From Staphylococcus sp. IVB6240 (GTDB taxonomy: Bacteria > Bacillota > Bacilli > Staphylococcales > Staphylococcaceae), in assembly GCF_025558425.1 (NCBI RefSeq), contig NZ_CP094718.1, forward strand, positions 1,240,001-1,304,000: 64,000 nt of DNA. Reading direction: 5' to 3'. The position numbers and the translations under genes were made by a program. Below the pieces are notes generated by a model, which was not told where the DNA came from, did not search any database, and saw only the letters and a program-made list of their open reading frames with translations. Numbering within the stretch: the first letter of the stretch is position 1; each line of letters opens with the position of its first letter. Below are positions 1-9,455 of the stretch, one piece after another.

Positions 1-1
1 A

Positions 2-91
2 GCGACAAAGCAACTCGACTTATTATCAAATGATGCGCTAAAACCTCTTTTCCAAAAGATTATTAATAAATTACAACATCGAATGCGTTAA
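2..91 (+). CDS. hepT: Heptaprenyl diphosphate synthase component II, C-terminal end (partial)
   Basis: An open frame enters from the left edge and stops with TAA at 89-91. Its last 29 residues have the pattern KATKQLDLL, then ALKPLFQKIINKL, ending HRMR. This resembles the helical tail of long-chain trans-prenyl diphosphate synthases, with a small residue followed by spaced leucines and a basic end. In staphylococci and bacilli the gene just before ndk is the large subunit of heptaprenyl diphosphate synthase, which makes the menaquinone side chain. The assignment rests on this short tail plus the neighbour. No catalytic motif is inside the window, so it is tentative. Confidence 0.55.
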   Translation, partial: ATKQLDLLSNDALKPLFQKIINKLQHRMR

Positions 92-98
92 TTTCAGA

Positions 99-130
99 TT
101 GAAAGCGCTTTACTAACGTGGTAGTATATT
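99..130 (+). promoter_or_regulatory. ndk promoter with overlapping cre-like site
   Basis: TTGAAA at 99-104 and TAGTAT at 122-127 are 17 bases apart and fit a sigma-A promoter. TGAAAGCGCTTTAC at 100-113 matches the CcpA operator consensus at 12 of 14 positions and overlaps the -35 box. Catabolite control of ndk is an inference. Confidence 0.5.
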
Positions 131-161
131 GTTGTATGTTTATTAATAAGGGGGATTTTTC

Positions 162-611
162 ATGGAAAGAACTTTTGTAATGATTAAACCAGATGCAGTA
201 CAACGTAAACTAATTGGAGAAATTGTTCAACGCATCGAACGTAAGGGGCTAAAATTAGTCGGTGCTAAGTTGATGACTGTATCTCAATCATTAGCAGAAA
301 CACATTATGGCGAACACAAAGAAAGACCATTTTACAATGATTTAATTAGTTTCATTACATCAGCACCTGTATTTGCGATGGTAGTAGAAGGTGAAGATGC
401 GGTCAATGTATCTCGTCATATCATTGGGGCTACAAATCCAACTGAAGCTTCTGTAGGCACAATTCGTGGTGATCTTGGCTTGACAGTAGGACGCAACGTA
501 GTTCACGGATCAGATTCTGTAGAGTCAGCAGAACGAGAAATTGCTTTATGGTTTGACGAATCAGAAATTAGTTCATACACATTACCTGAAGAAGTTTGGG
601 TATACGAATAA
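162..611 (+). CDS. ndk: Nucleoside diphosphate kinase
   Basis: This 149-residue protein has the usual length of a bacterial Ndk. It moves the gamma phosphate from ATP to other (d)NDPs through a phosphohistidine, balancing nucleotide pools in the cytoplasm. The N-terminal [12 protein letters not shown] strand and the active-site segment NVVHGSDS, with the phosphorylated histidine at residue 115, are both present. AAGGGGGA at 148-155 precedes the ATG. The gene has its own promoter and a terminator directly after it, so it is probably monocistronic. A cre-like sequence over its -35 box suggests carbon-source control. Confidence 0.97.
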   Translation: MERTFVMIKPDAVQRKLIGEIVQRIERKGLKLVGAKLMTVSQSLAETHYGEHKERPFYNDLISFITSAPVFAMVVEGEDAVNVSRHIIGATNPTEASVGTIRGDLGLTVGRNVVHGSDSVESAEREIALWFDESEISSYTLPEEVWVYE

Positions 612-622
612 TACATGTTATG

Positions 623-650
623 GGTAGGTCGATTAGACCTGCCTTTTTTG
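623..650 (+). terminator. ndk rho-independent terminator
   Basis: GGTAGGTC at 623-630 pairs with GACCTGCC at 636-643 (one wobble), followed by TTTTTTG. Confidence 0.85.
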
Positions 651-721
651 TTTGGTTGTATCAATTTTTAGCGTTTGATATTTTAGTCATTAAAAGCGAT
701 AAAGTTTTTTGAAGTTTTCTG

Positions 722-946
722 TTAATTAAATAAATAATTTATGCTATGATGTAAGACATATCTCATTCCGAAATAAATAAGATAATAGAGACAACTGATA
801 TACAAAATAAAAGTAGTACACAGGGGTGAAACATTATAAGTGTATTCGTTGGGCAACCTATCAACAGTGTCCCAACCTTATATTTTATTTATTAATTTTC
901 CAGCCCCAATTTTTAAATAAATCGTTATAAAGGGAGTGTTATACAT
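722..946 (+). promoter_or_regulatory. aroC promoter and long structured leader
   Basis: The 335-base gap between ndk and aroC holds no gene. TTAATT at 722-727 and TATGAT at 745-750, with TG one base upstream of the latter, form an extended -10 promoter with a 17-base spacer. The predicted leader is about 190 bases, unusually long. It contains GTTGGG and CCCAAC arms at about 848-880, and a separate GGGG/CCCC pair. I see no T-box sequence and no terminator in it. Confidence 0.4.
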
Positions 947-2113
947 ATGAGATTTTTAACAGCAGGAGAATCACATGGTCCGCAATTAACAGTCATTGTT
1001 GAAGGATTACCCGCTAATATGAAGGTAGATATTGAAAAATTAAATCAAGAAATGTATAAGCGACAAGGGGGATACGGTCGTGGTAGACGTATGCAAATAG
1101 AAAAAGATAGTGTTGAAATTGTTTCAGGTGTTCGCCATGGTTATACACTAGGTAGTCCCATTACCATCGTGATTAAAAATGATGACTTCACACATTGGCG
1201 TAATATTATGGGAGCTGCACCTATCTCTGAGCAAGAAGAAGCAGAGATGAAACGTGTGATTACAAAGCCAAGACCTGGACATGCAGACCTAGTTGGTGGT
1301 TTGAAATATCAGCATCGTGATTTGCGTAACGTACTTGAGCGTTCATCTGCACGTGAAACCGCTGCACGAGTAGCAGTAGGGGCCCTATGCAAACAACTCT
1401 TACAACAACTTGATATCGACGTGTATAGTCGTGTTGTTTCAATTGGCGGCATTAGTGACAAACCTGAATATGCCATTGAAGACATCATCAATCATGTTGA
1501 TAGCAATGATGTTCGTGTTGTTGATGAAAACATTGCACAACAAATGCGTGATAAAATCGACCAAACGAAAAAAGACGGTGATTCAATTGGAGGCGTTGTA
1601 CAAGTCATCGTCAATCATATGCCTGTGGGTATTGGCAGCTATGTTCACTATGATCGCAAGTTAGACGGCCGTATTGCACAAAGTGTTGTTGGGATCAATG
1701 CTTTTAAAGGTGTATCATTTGGTGAAGGATTTGCAGCCGGAGAAAAATTAGGTAGTGAAATCCAAGATCCTATCCATTACGATACAGAAAATGGGTACTA
1801 CCGTGCTTCCAACCATCTAGGAGGACTAGAAGGTGGTATGTCAAACGGCATGCCATTAATTGTGAACGGTGTCATGAAACCTATTCCAACTTTATATCGT
1901 CCACTCGCATCAGTTGACATCAATACGAAAGAACCATTTAAAGCAACAATTGAACGTTCTGATAGCTGTGCCGTTCCAGCAGCGAGTATTGTCTGTGAAC
2001 ATGCCGTTACATTTGAAGTGGCACGTGCATTGTTAGAAGAATTTGAATCAAATGATATATCAATTCTAAAAGATCAAGTAGACAAGCGCCGTGAGATGAA
2101 TATTAACTTTTAG
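947..2113 (+). CDS. aroC: Chorismate synthase
   Basis: This 388-residue enzyme removes phosphate from 5-enolpyruvylshikimate-3-phosphate to give chorismate, the last shikimate step. It needs reduced FMN. The family signatures GESHG near residue 8 and [14 protein letters not shown] near residue 134 are present. Length is normal for the Gram-positive monofunctional form. AAAGGGAG lies just before ATG at 947. It opens an aroC-aroB-aroA run on one strand with gaps of 14 and 16 bases, so the three genes are probably cotranscribed. Confidence 0.97.
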   Translation: MRFLTAGESHGPQLTVIVEGLPANMKVDIEKLNQEMYKRQGGYGRGRRMQIEKDSVEIVSGVRHGYTLGSPITIVIKNDDFTHWRNIMGAAPISEQEEAEMKRVITKPRPGHADLVGGLKYQHRDLRNVLERSSARETAARVAVGALCKQLLQQLDIDVYSRVVSIGGISDKPEYAIEDIINHVDSNDVRVVDENIAQQMRDKIDQTKKDGDSIGGVVQVIVNHMPVGIGSYVHYDRKLDGRIAQSVVGINAFKGVSFGEGFAAGEKLGSEIQDPIHYDTENGYYRASNHLGGLEGGMSNGMPLIVNGVMKPIPTLYRPLASVDINTKEPFKATIERSDSCAVPAASIVCEHAVTFEVARALLEEFESNDISILKDQVDKRREMNINF

Positions 2114-2127
2114 TAGGAGGCCTCTTG

Positions 2128-3186
2128 ATGAAATTAATGACAACTTATGCGAATGATAACTATCCAGTGATTGTCGCAAACCAAGCAATTGATTCTTTAG
2201 CACAGTTCGCAACAAACTATCAGGATGTCTTTCTATTTATAGATGAAAATGTAGAAGCAAACTGGTCCTCAAAAGTTCAAAATGCCACTCAACAAGGTAT
2301 TACAAAAACCTTTATTTTACCAAGTGGCGAACAACTGAAAACACTTCAACATTATGAACTTTATATGGAACAGCTACTTTCCTTTCAACCAACTCGAAAT
2401 ACATGTTTAGTTGCTATAGGGGGCGGTGCTGTAGGTGACTTTGTGGGCTTTTTAGCCGCAACATTATTACGTGGTGTTGACTTTATACAAGTGCCTACAA
2501 CGATTCTCGCCCATGATTCAAGTATTGGTGGGAAAGTAGGTATTAATGCAACACATGGCAAAAACTTAATCGGTGCTTTTCATAGACCTGCAGCTGTGTT
2601 GTATGATTTGGAATTTTTAACATCATTACCACAAAATGAAGTATTGAGTGGTTACGGTGAAGTCTATAAACATGGTTTATTGAATGGTGCAGATTCTGTA
2701 AAAACTTTAGAGACGACTTATCCCAATCTTTCTGCATTATTAAAATTAACGAATATGGAAGCACACCTCATTGATGGTATTCAAACAAAACTCAATATCG
2801 TCGTTAATGATGAAAAAGAGAAGGGGCAGCGTCAGTGGCTGAATCTGGGCCATACTTTTGGACATGCTGTGGAATATCAAACAAAGATACCACACGGTCA
2901 TGCTGTCATGATTGGTATTTTATATCAAATGATTGTCGCGAATCTCATGCTACAAGCTAATCATCCAGTACAACATTATTATGATTATTTCAAACAACTG
3001 GGATACCCACTTCAAATGATTGAATCACTGAATTTTGAGCCATTATTAAAATTGATGAAACAAGATAAGAAAAATAATCAAATAGGTATTCGTATGGTAC
3101 TTCTAAAAAATATAGGACAACCAACTGTAGAAACTGTACCGATTCATATATTAGAACAGGCGTTTAATACTTTAAAATCATATTGA
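2128..3186 (+). CDS. aroB: 3-dehydroquinate synthase
   Basis: This 352-residue NAD- and metal-dependent enzyme converts DAHP to 3-dehydroquinate, the second shikimate step. The nucleotide-binding loop [11 protein letters not shown] and the motif [12 protein letters not shown] are visible, as is the metal-ligand histidine segment [12 protein letters not shown] chose ATG 2128 over the TTG just before it because GGAGG at 2116-2120 is then 7 bases away, and because S. aureus AroB starts the same way (MKL). It follows aroC by 14 bases. Confidence 0.96.
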   Translation: MKLMTTYANDNYPVIVANQAIDSLAQFATNYQDVFLFIDENVEANWSSKVQNATQQGITKTFILPSGEQLKTLQHYELYMEQLLSFQPTRNTCLVAIGGGAVGDFVGFLAATLLRGVDFIQVPTTILAHDSSIGGKVGINATHGKNLIGAFHRPAAVLYDLEFLTSLPQNEVLSGYGEVYKHGLLNGADSVKTLETTYPNLSALLKLTNMEAHLIDGIQTKLNIVVNDEKEKGQRQWLNLGHTFGHAVEYQTKIPHGHAVMIGILYQMIVANLMLQANHPVQHYYDYFKQLGYPLQMIESLNFEPLLKLMKQDKKNNQIGIRMVLLKNIGQPTVETVPIHILEQAFNTLKSY

Positions 3187-3202
3187 AAGGAGTCGAACAC
3201 AT

Positions 3203-4495
3203 ATGACCACATTGATTGATGTAAAGGGTCCATTAAAAGGAGAAATCACTGTTCCAGGTGATAAATCTATGACGCATCGAGCAATTATTCTATCATCATT
3301 AGCAAAAGGGCGTTCAGTGATTCATCAGCCACTACTCGGTGAAGATTGTTTACGTACAGCTGAAATCTTCCGTTTATTAGGTGTTTCTATTGACGTAAAG
3401 ACAGATCAAATCATCGTAGACTCTCCTGGTTATAAAAACTTTAAAACACCACATCAAGTTCTGTATACAGGTAATTCAGGAACAACAACACGATTGTTAG
3501 CGGGTCTATTAGGTGGTTTAGGCATTCAAAGCGTCTTATCTGGAGATGAATCTATTGGTAAGCGCCCAATGGGACGTATATTAAAACCTCTTAAACAAAT
3601 GAATATTGATATTTCAGGTATAGACAACGACTTTACACCACTTATTATTCAGCCGAGCCAAGTACGTGGGATTCAATATCTAATGCCGGTTGCAAGTGCA
3701 CAAGTCAAAAGTGCCATATTATTTGCCGGTCTATTTGCTGATGAACAAACTGAAATAACAGAGATTGATATTTCTCGAAATCATACAGAAACCATGTTTG
3801 CACATTATGGTATTCCTATTGAAACAAGTCCGTTACATGTCACGTTACCAGAGCATGGTATCACACACATTCAACCAGCTGATTTTGATGTTCCTGGAGA
3901 TATCTCATCAGCCGCTTTCTTTATCGTTGCTGGTCTCATTGTGCCGGGCAGTGATATTACAATACATCATGTTGGCATAAATCCTACACGAGATGGTATC
4001 CTAGAGGTTGTCAAAAATATGGGTGGGAACCTCACAATTTTTAATGAGACAACAGGCCCTGAACCAACGGCATCCATTCGTGTACAGTACACACCAAACC
4101 TTAAAGGAACAGAGATTAGTGGGAACTTGATACCAAGATGTATTGATGAACTACCAATTATTGCATTACTCTGTACACACGCTCAAGGTTCAAGTATGAT
4201 AAAAAATGCTGAAGAATTAAAAGTTAAAGAAACCAACAGAATTGACACAACTGCCAACGAATTAAACAAACTCGGCTTATCACTCGAACCGACACATGAT
4301 GGACTGATTATTCATCCGTCTGCTGTTTCTAAAGTAAGTGAATTAGACAGTCATACAGATCACCGTATTGGCATGATGTTAGCCATTGCGACAGTTTTGT
4401 CACAATCGACATATCAAATTAGCCGCTTCGACAGTGTCAACGTGTCATTTCCTGGTTTTTTATCTGTGTTAAAACAATTAGAAAATGAGGGATAA
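3203..4495 (+). CDS. aroA: 3-phosphoshikimate 1-carboxyvinyltransferase (EPSP synthase)
   Basis: This 430-residue protein joins phosphoenolpyruvate to shikimate-3-phosphate. It shows the N-terminal GDKSMTHRA motif (substrate-binding Lys and Ser) and the [10 protein letters not shown] motif near residue 95. Its alanine at the position after [10 protein letters not shown], and its overall sequence, look like the class II enzymes of Gram-positive bacteria. GAAAGGAG precedes ATG. Its stop codon lies 2 bases before the start of the next gene, and AATGAGGG at its end doubles as the ribosome site of that gene. Confidence 0.96.
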   Translation: MTTLIDVKGPLKGEITVPGDKSMTHRAIILSSLAKGRSVIHQPLLGEDCLRTAEIFRLLGVSIDVKTDQIIVDSPGYKNFKTPHQVLYTGNSGTTTRLLAGLLGGLGIQSVLSGDESIGKRPMGRILKPLKQMNIDISGIDNDFTPLIIQPSQVRGIQYLMPVASAQVKSAILFAGLFADEQTEITEIDISRNHTETMFAHYGIPIETSPLHVTLPEHGITHIQPADFDVPGDISSAAFFIVAGLIVPGSDITIHHVGINPTRDGILEVVKNMGGNLTIFNETTGPEPTASIRVQYTPNLKGTEISGNLIPRCIDELPIIALLCTHAQGSSMIKNAEELKVKETNRIDTTANELNKLGLSLEPTHDGLIIHPSAVSKVSELDSHTDHRIGMMLAIATVLSQSTYQISRFDSVNVSFPGFLSVLKQLENEG

Positions 4496-4496
4496 C

Positions 4497-5738
4497 ATGC
4501 AAGATATCTATAAGTTAATCGATGAGATCAATAGTCAAAAGTTAGACGACATCAATAGCCGTGTGGAACAAGCCATTCAATCTGATAATGATGAGGCTTT
4601 ATTCTTACTCGGCGAGACATTATATCGTTTTGGATTGATGCCACAAGGATTGGACGTTTTTAGAGCATTATATATGAAATATCCAGATGAAGCAGATGTA
4701 TTGATTTACTTCATTGAAGGACTCATTTCAGAAAATCATACTGACGAAGCATTAGAATACCTAAACGATGTAGAGTTAACACCTGAAAGATTGATGTTAG
4801 AAGCTGATTTATATCAACAGATTAACATGACAGATGTAGCTATTGATAAAGTACAACAAGCCATTGATATGCAACCATCTGATCCGATTTTACATTTCGC
4901 TATTGCAGAACTATTTTATTACGACGGACAATATTTACGTGCGTCACGTGAATATGATACCGTGCTTGAAGCAGGAGAACATATTGTAAATGGTGTGAAC
5001 ATTTTCTCACGTCTTGCTGATAGTAGCTTACAAAGTGGGAACTATTCAGATGCCCTACAATGGTTTGAGGAAATTCATGAACAAGAGATGACATCAGAAG
5101 ACTACTTCAAAAAAGCCATTGCTTTCGATAAAAATGATTTAACACAAGAAGCAATAAAAATCGTGCGTACTTTATTACAAAAAGACCCTGATTATATGCA
5201 AGCATATTTTTATTTACAACAGCTTTATGAAAATGAAAAAGCCTATGAAGATGCCATTGAAATTGGTAAAGAAGGATTACGCTTAAATCAATTTTATAAA
5301 GAATTAATGTATTCAACGGGTGCATTACAAGTCGAACATGGCGATGCAGAAGATGGAGTAGCATTACTTAAACAAGCTTTAGAAATTGATCCCGCTTACC
5401 AAGAACCACTTATGTTACTTGCGGATTATTATCGCAATGAAGAAGATAATGAAGGACTTATCTCATTAATTCAATATACTGAAGAAGATGATATGGACCC
5501 ACAATTCATGTGGCAAATTGCCTATGCGTTAGGGGAAGAAGAACGCGATAAAGAGGCGCAACATTTCTATGCACTCGCACACGAAACACTGCATAATAAT
5601 ATTGACTTCCTTGGTGATTACTATCATTATGTCGTTGAGATTGGAGATACAGCAACACGTGATAAACTGTTGGATCGATTGATTGAATTAGAACCTAATA
5701 ATACACAATGGCATGAAGAACGTGACCGATATTTATAA
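4497..5738 (+). CDS. Tetratricopeptide repeat protein (YpiA-like)
   Basis: This 413-residue protein is almost entirely helical TPR repeats. Spaced motifs such as [22 protein letters not shown] and [19 protein letters not shown] recur about every 34 residues. There is no signal peptide, so it should be a cytoplasmic scaffold. A TPR protein at this place after aroA is also found in Bacillus (YpiA) and Staphylococcus; its function is not established. ATG 4497 is preferred to an in-frame ATG at 4485 because GAGG at 4487-4490 then sits 6 bases upstream. Its 3' end overlaps the next gene by 26 bases. Confidence 0.85.
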   Translation: MQDIYKLIDEINSQKLDDINSRVEQAIQSDNDEALFLLGETLYRFGLMPQGLDVFRALYMKYPDEADVLIYFIEGLISENHTDEALEYLNDVELTPERLMLEADLYQQINMTDVAIDKVQQAIDMQPSDPILHFAIAELFYYDGQYLRASREYDTVLEAGEHIVNGVNIFSRLADSSLQSGNYSDALQWFEEIHEQEMTSEDYFKKAIAFDKNDLTQEAIKIVRTLLQKDPDYMQAYFYLQQLYENEKAYEDAIEIGKEGLRLNQFYKELMYSTGALQVEHGDAEDGVALLKQALEIDPAYQEPLMLLADYYRNEEDNEGLISLIQYTEEDDMDPQFMWQIAYALGEEERDKEAQHFYALAHETLHNNIDFLGDYYHYVVEIGDTATRDKLLDRLIELEPNNTQWHEERDRYL

Positions 5739-6300
5739 TATAGAGACACCATTTAACACATCTTTAAACATAGAAAAAAAACAATTTATTACGTATTTAC
5801 TCTCACACTATACGTTCAAGTCTCGCATTAGCGTATGGTTACTGAATTATATTAAAGCAGATAAACAATTATTGGATGATGTTCGTTTTGTTGATCAATC
5901 AATCGAACATCATCCGACTTTAATATTGTCAACAATCCATTCAAAAGAAGTTGCCATTCAATATCGAGATGATGAACAAAATCTCATTAATTCAGATCAA
6001 ATCTTTTATGCTGTTATTCATAAAGGACAACCGATAGATATCAAGCTTCAGTTTGAAAATGAGCAAACAAGAGATGATAAATTAGATCATATTTTACTCA
6101 GTCAATTACTACAACAATCAAATCACTCAGAATATATGGGGGATTTGTATCATATTGGACTTTCAACACAAACAGAGCAGTATTTATTGTCAATGCTGTC
6201 GTCACATATTGATATAAGTCTTACGATGCATGATGCTGAGTCTTTTTATTATTTCACACGCTTACGCAACACCTTGAAGTTACGTAAACACCATCATTAA
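5713..6300 (+). CDS. YpiB-like UPF0302 family protein
   Basis: The 195-residue product resembles the UPF0302 proteins found at the same place in S. aureus and B. subtilis. The conserved block [14 protein letters not shown] near residue 36 and a C-terminal [13 protein letters not shown] are visible. Function is unknown. It is soluble, with no membrane segment. The start is uncertain: ATG 5713 lies inside the preceding gene with no clear ribosome site, and GTG 5722 is an alternative. Translation may be coupled to the TPR gene. Confidence 0.8.
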   Translation: MKNVTDIYNIETPFNTSLNIEKKQFITYLLSHYTFKSRISVWLLNYIKADKQLLDDVRFVDQSIEHHPTLILSTIHSKEVAIQYRDDEQNLINSDQIFYAVIHKGQPIDIKLQFENEQTRDDKLDHILLSQLLQQSNHSEYMGDLYHIGLSTQTEQYLLSMLSSHIDISLTMHDAESFYYFTRLRNTLKLRKHHH

Positions 6301-6324
6301 ATTTTGTATTACGAGGTATCATTT

Positions 6325-6912
6325 ATGTCTCTTAAAGAACTTATACGTGCATTCCTGTTTTATAAGCCATTTTTATATTTTATACTTTTCTGTAATGTCT
6401 TAGGAACGATATATGGATACATTTGGTATGACTCACAACTATCACAAACACCTTGGTATTTTTGGCCATTTGTACCTGACAGTCCAACTGCGACACTTTT
6501 TTTATCAATCAGTTTACTATTATTCATCATGAATAAGCAATCAGCCATCATCGATACGCTGGCTTTTGTTACTTTATTTAAATATGGCATATGGGCTGTC
6601 ATTATGAACTTCATGTTATTTTATGAAGACAATACGATCTATATTACAGGTGTCATGCTCATTATGTCTCACGGTGTGATGGCCATTCAAGCATTGATAT
6701 TTTTACCGAGGTTTTGCTTTACGTATGGTAGCCTTGCTTTAACAATGATATGGGTGATTCATAATGATGTGATTGATTATGTCTTCCATCAATATCCGGT
6801 TTATGGCTCATTAGCAAGTTATGAAAATATTATTGGATATATTGCATTTTGGTTATCAATGATACCGCTTCTGTATGTCATTTTAAAAATCAAACAGCGT
6901 ACAAGTAAATAG
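6325..6912 (+). CDS. DUF1405 family membrane protein (YpjA-like)
   Basis: This 195-residue integral membrane protein has about five or six hydrophobic segments. The conserved opening FLYFILFCNVLGTIYGYIWY is followed by WYFWPFVPDSP, typical of the DUF1405/YpjA family. No function is known. The TPR, YpiB-like and DUF1405 genes run head to tail with small gaps and probably share a transcript. ATG 6325 is chosen because GAGG at 6313-6316 is 8 bases upstream; an in-frame ATG 21 bases earlier lacks such a site. Confidence 0.8.
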   Translation: MSLKELIRAFLFYKPFLYFILFCNVLGTIYGYIWYDSQLSQTPWYFWPFVPDSPTATLFLSISLLLFIMNKQSAIIDTLAFVTLFKYGIWAVIMNFMLFYEDNTIYITGVMLIMSHGVMAIQALIFLPRFCFTYGSLALTMIWVIHNDVIDYVFHQYPVYGSLASYENIIGYIAFWLSMIPLLYVILKIKQRTSK

Positions 6913-6963
6913 TTTGACCCTTATACATGAACCACGTAAAATATAACAAAAGGAGTGAACAAC

Positions 6964-7659
6964 ATGTCTTTAGTTTCAATGATAGTATATTTTGCCATCA
7001 TTATGATTCTTCCAATGTATGCACAACACAGTGTAAAATCTAACTATGAAAAATACTCAAAAGTAAGATCAACTAGTGGTAAGACAGGAAGAGAAGTTGC
7101 ATTAGAAATATTACATGCAAATGGTATACATGATGTAGATGTTAAAGAAGGTAATGGCTTTTTAACAGACCATTACGATCCAAAGAATAAAGTTGTCGTT
7201 TTATCACCGGCAAACTATAGTCGTCCAAGTGTAGCGGGTACAGCCATTGCGGCTCATGAAGTTGGACATGCCATTCAACATTATGAAGGGTATTTCTTCT
7301 TACGTTTCCGTTCAGCACTTGTTCCAGTTGCAAACTTAGGTAGCTCATTATCATATATCTTTATTATGATGGGCGTTGTTTTGACTGCAATGAATAGTGC
7401 TTTTGGAACTTCAGCATTATGGATTGGTATTTTCTTAATGGCGTTTGCAGTGTTATTCTCAATTGTTACTTTACCAGTTGAGTTTGATGCAAGTAAACGT
7501 GCCATGAACCAAATCAAAAAAATGCAAATTGTAAATGAAAAAGAATACAAACATGCAGGACGTGTGTTACGTGCAGCAGCTATGACATATGTTGCAGCAA
7601 CAGCTGTAGCGGTAGCTGAGCTATTACGCTTTATCTTACTTGCACGTTCACAAGAATAG
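6964..7659 (+). CDS. YugP-type membrane zinc metallopeptidase
   Basis: The 231-residue protein has an N-terminal membrane segment, then a zincin motif AAHEVGHAIQH near residue 98 whose HEVGH carries two zinc ligands and the catalytic glutamate. More hydrophobic segments follow near residues 120-170 and at the C-terminus, with a conserved LPVEFDASKRA segment that should supply a further ligand. This matches the YugP neutral zinc peptidase family; the natural substrate is unknown. ATG 6964 follows GGAG at 6952-6955. A strong terminator follows, and the gap before it suggests an independent transcript. Confidence 0.85.
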   Translation: MSLVSMIVYFAIIMILPMYAQHSVKSNYEKYSKVRSTSGKTGREVALEILHANGIHDVDVKEGNGFLTDHYDPKNKVVVLSPANYSRPSVAGTAIAAHEVGHAIQHYEGYFFLRFRSALVPVANLGSSLSYIFIMMGVVLTAMNSAFGTSALWIGIFLMAFAVLFSIVTLPVEFDASKRAMNQIKKMQIVNEKEYKHAGRVLRAAAMTYVAATAVAVAELLRFILLARSQE

Positions 7660-7663
7660 TCTT

Positions 7664-7695
7664 AAAAGCTGAAACGAAATGGTTTCAGCTTTTTT
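7664..7695 (+). terminator. Terminator after the YugP-like gene
   Basis: AAAAGCTGAAAC at 7664-7675 pairs with GTTTCAGCTTTT, giving a 12-base stem and a T run. Confidence 0.9.
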
Positions 7696-7697
7696 AT

Positions 7698-7987
7698 GTT
7701 TTAAAAACAGAGGTTGAGATTTTGAAGGGAACACTTGAAATTGAGTAGAACTCGAACAGCGATCTAAATTGATTTCCAAGTACACAAATATATAATGGCT
7801 CAACCACAAAATACATCTCCAACACTTTCTTCATATTAATCTTCACTTTTAATAACCTCTCAGAACGATACAAATCTTAAAGATTCTTTCCCCAATTTTT
7901 TATTTGTTTCAATAAGCTTCAAGAATTGCCCAAGGCGCCATATACATGTATCATAAAAGAGAATGCTTAAAAGAAAGAGGTCGTATC
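7698..7987. repeat. Intergenic region with degenerate copy of a dispersed repeat
   Basis: No gene is visible. GGTTGAG at 7712-7718 and CTCAACC at 7799-7805 form terminal inverted arms. Between them, at 7741-7763, is TTGAGTAGAACTCGAACAGC, which resembles the TTTGAGCAGAA core of the repeats at 22.6-22.8 kb and 30.8-30.9 kb. The rest of the gap, to the ribosome site of the next gene, shows nothing I recognise. Confidence 0.4.
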
Positions 7988-8308
7988 ATGTCAAAATCTA
8001 TGTATGATATGCAACAAGAAGTAGATGCTTATATTTCACAATTTAAAGCGGGGTATTTTTCACCACTCGCTAACTTAGCACGCATGACTGAGGAAGTCGG
8101 CGAACTTGCACGTGAAATCAATCATTATTACGGAGAAAAACAAAAAAAAGAAAGTGAAGCAGCGAATACAATTGAAGCAGAATTAGGCGATAATCTATTT
8201 GTATTACTTTGTATTGCCAATTCATTAAATATTGATATGACAGAAAGTTTTAATCAGACGATGCACAAGTTTAATACACGTGATAAAGATCGTTTTGAAA
8301 GAAAATAA
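7988..8308 (+). CDS. MazG-like nucleotide pyrophosphohydrolase (YpjD family)
   Basis: This 106-residue protein fits the all-alpha NTP pyrophosphatase family related to MazG and dimeric dUTPases. The acidic metal-binding pattern EEVGELAREIN near residue 36, followed by EAELGDNLFVLL, gives the expected ExxE and ExxD pairs. The likely role is hydrolysis of non-canonical nucleoside triphosphates, but the substrate is unproven. AAAGAGG precedes ATG 7988. It directly precedes bshA with a 13-base gap, a linkage also seen in Bacillus and Staphylococcus. Confidence 0.82.
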   Translation: MSKSMYDMQQEVDAYISQFKAGYFSPLANLARMTEEVGELAREINHYYGEKQKKESEAANTIEAELGDNLFVLLCIANSLNIDMTESFNQTMHKFNTRDKDRFERK

Positions 8309-8321
8309 AGGAGGTCTTTTC

Positions 8322-9455
8322 ATGAAAATAGGGATTACTTGCTATCCATCTATCGGGGGGTCAGGTGTTATTGCAACTGAGTTAGGCATCTTGATGGCTG
8401 AACGTGGTCATGAAGTTCACTTCATCACGTCAAATATGCCATTTAGACTCAATAAACCGATTCCGAACATCACGTTTCACCAAGTTGATGTGAACCAATA
8501 TGCAGTTTTTCAATATCCACCATATGACATCTCTTTAAGTACGAAAATTGCAAATGTCATCAATGAATATGATCTTGATGTCCTGCATATGCATTATGCA
8601 ATACCACATGCGATATGCGGTATTCTTGCGCGACAAATGTCGGGTAAAGATATTAAGATCATGACGACATTACATGGGACTGATATTACTGTATTAGGAT
8701 ATGATCATGCTTTGCGAAATGCCATCAAATTCGGTATTGAACAAAGTGATGTTGTCACAAGCGTTAGCCAATCATTGAAAGATGAAACGTATGAAATCAT
8801 TCAGCCTAATAAAGATATTGTGCCGATTTATAATTTTGTACGTGAATCAGAATTCCCAACAGAATATCAACCTGAATTAAAGGCTAGCTATGGCATTCCT
8901 GATGATGAGAAGGTCATTATTCATGTTTCAAATTTCCGTAAAGTCAAACGGATTGATACAATTCTTGATACGTTTAATCTCATACGACAAGAAACAAAAG
9001 CAAAACTATTACTTATTGGAGATGGTCCGGAACTGCTGGATATGCGTGAAAAGGCACGTGACTTAAACATACTTGATGATGTTTTATTCTTAGGAAAACA
9101 AGATTGTGTGAGCAATTTCTATCAAATATCAGACCTAGTACTCCTAATGAGTGAAAAAGAAAGTTTTGGTTTAACACTACTTGAAGCTATGACAACTGGG
9201 GTTGTTCCAATTGGTACTTATGCTGGTGGTATTAAAGAAGTCATTAAACATGGGGAAACGGGTTATTTAGTAGAAGTGGGTGACAGTGAAAAAGCAGCTG
9301 AATATGCCTTGAAGTTATTGTCAGATCCAAAGCTATACAAGACATTACAACAAAATATGATTAAAGATGTGACTGAACGCTTCCATTCTTCAATTATCGC
9401 TGATCAGTATGAAGCACAATATCGTGAAATGATTGGAGACATTAATCATGCATGA
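8322..9455 (+). CDS. bshA: N-acetyl-alpha-D-glucosaminyl L-malate synthase
   Basis: This 377-residue GT4-type glycosyltransferase carries out the first step of bacillithiol synthesis, joining UDP-GlcNAc to L-malate. The N-terminal glycine-rich motif CYPSIGGSGVIATELG and the C-terminal donor-site motif EKESFGLTLLEAM (EX7E) are clear, and HMHYAIPHA is typical of BshA. GGAGG lies close before ATG 8322. It overlaps cca by 8 bases. A bacilliredoxin gene elsewhere in the window (32514-32948) uses the product of this pathway. Confidence 0.95.
   Translation: MKIGITCYPSIGGSGVIATELGILMAERGHEVHFITSNMPFRLNKPIPNITFHQVDVNQYAVFQYPPYDISLSTKIANVINEYDLDVLHMHYAIPHAICGILARQMSGKDIKIMTTLHGTDITVLGYDHALRNAIKFGIEQSDVVTSVSQSLKDETYEIIQPNKDIVPIYNFVRESEFPTEYQPELKASYGIPDDEKVIIHVSNFRKVKRIDTILDTFNLIRQETKAKLLLIGDGPELLDMREKARDLNILDDVLFLGKQDCVSNFYQISDLVLLMSEKESFGLTLLEAMTTGVVPIGTYAGGIKEVIKHGETGYLVEVGDSEKAAEYALKLLSDPKLYKTLQQNMIKDVTERFHSSIIADQYEAQYREMIGDINHA

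Noticed and set aside
751..946. T-box riboswitch before aroC
   Set aside because: The AGGGTGG-ACCGCG T-box sequence and a terminator/antiterminator pair are missing.
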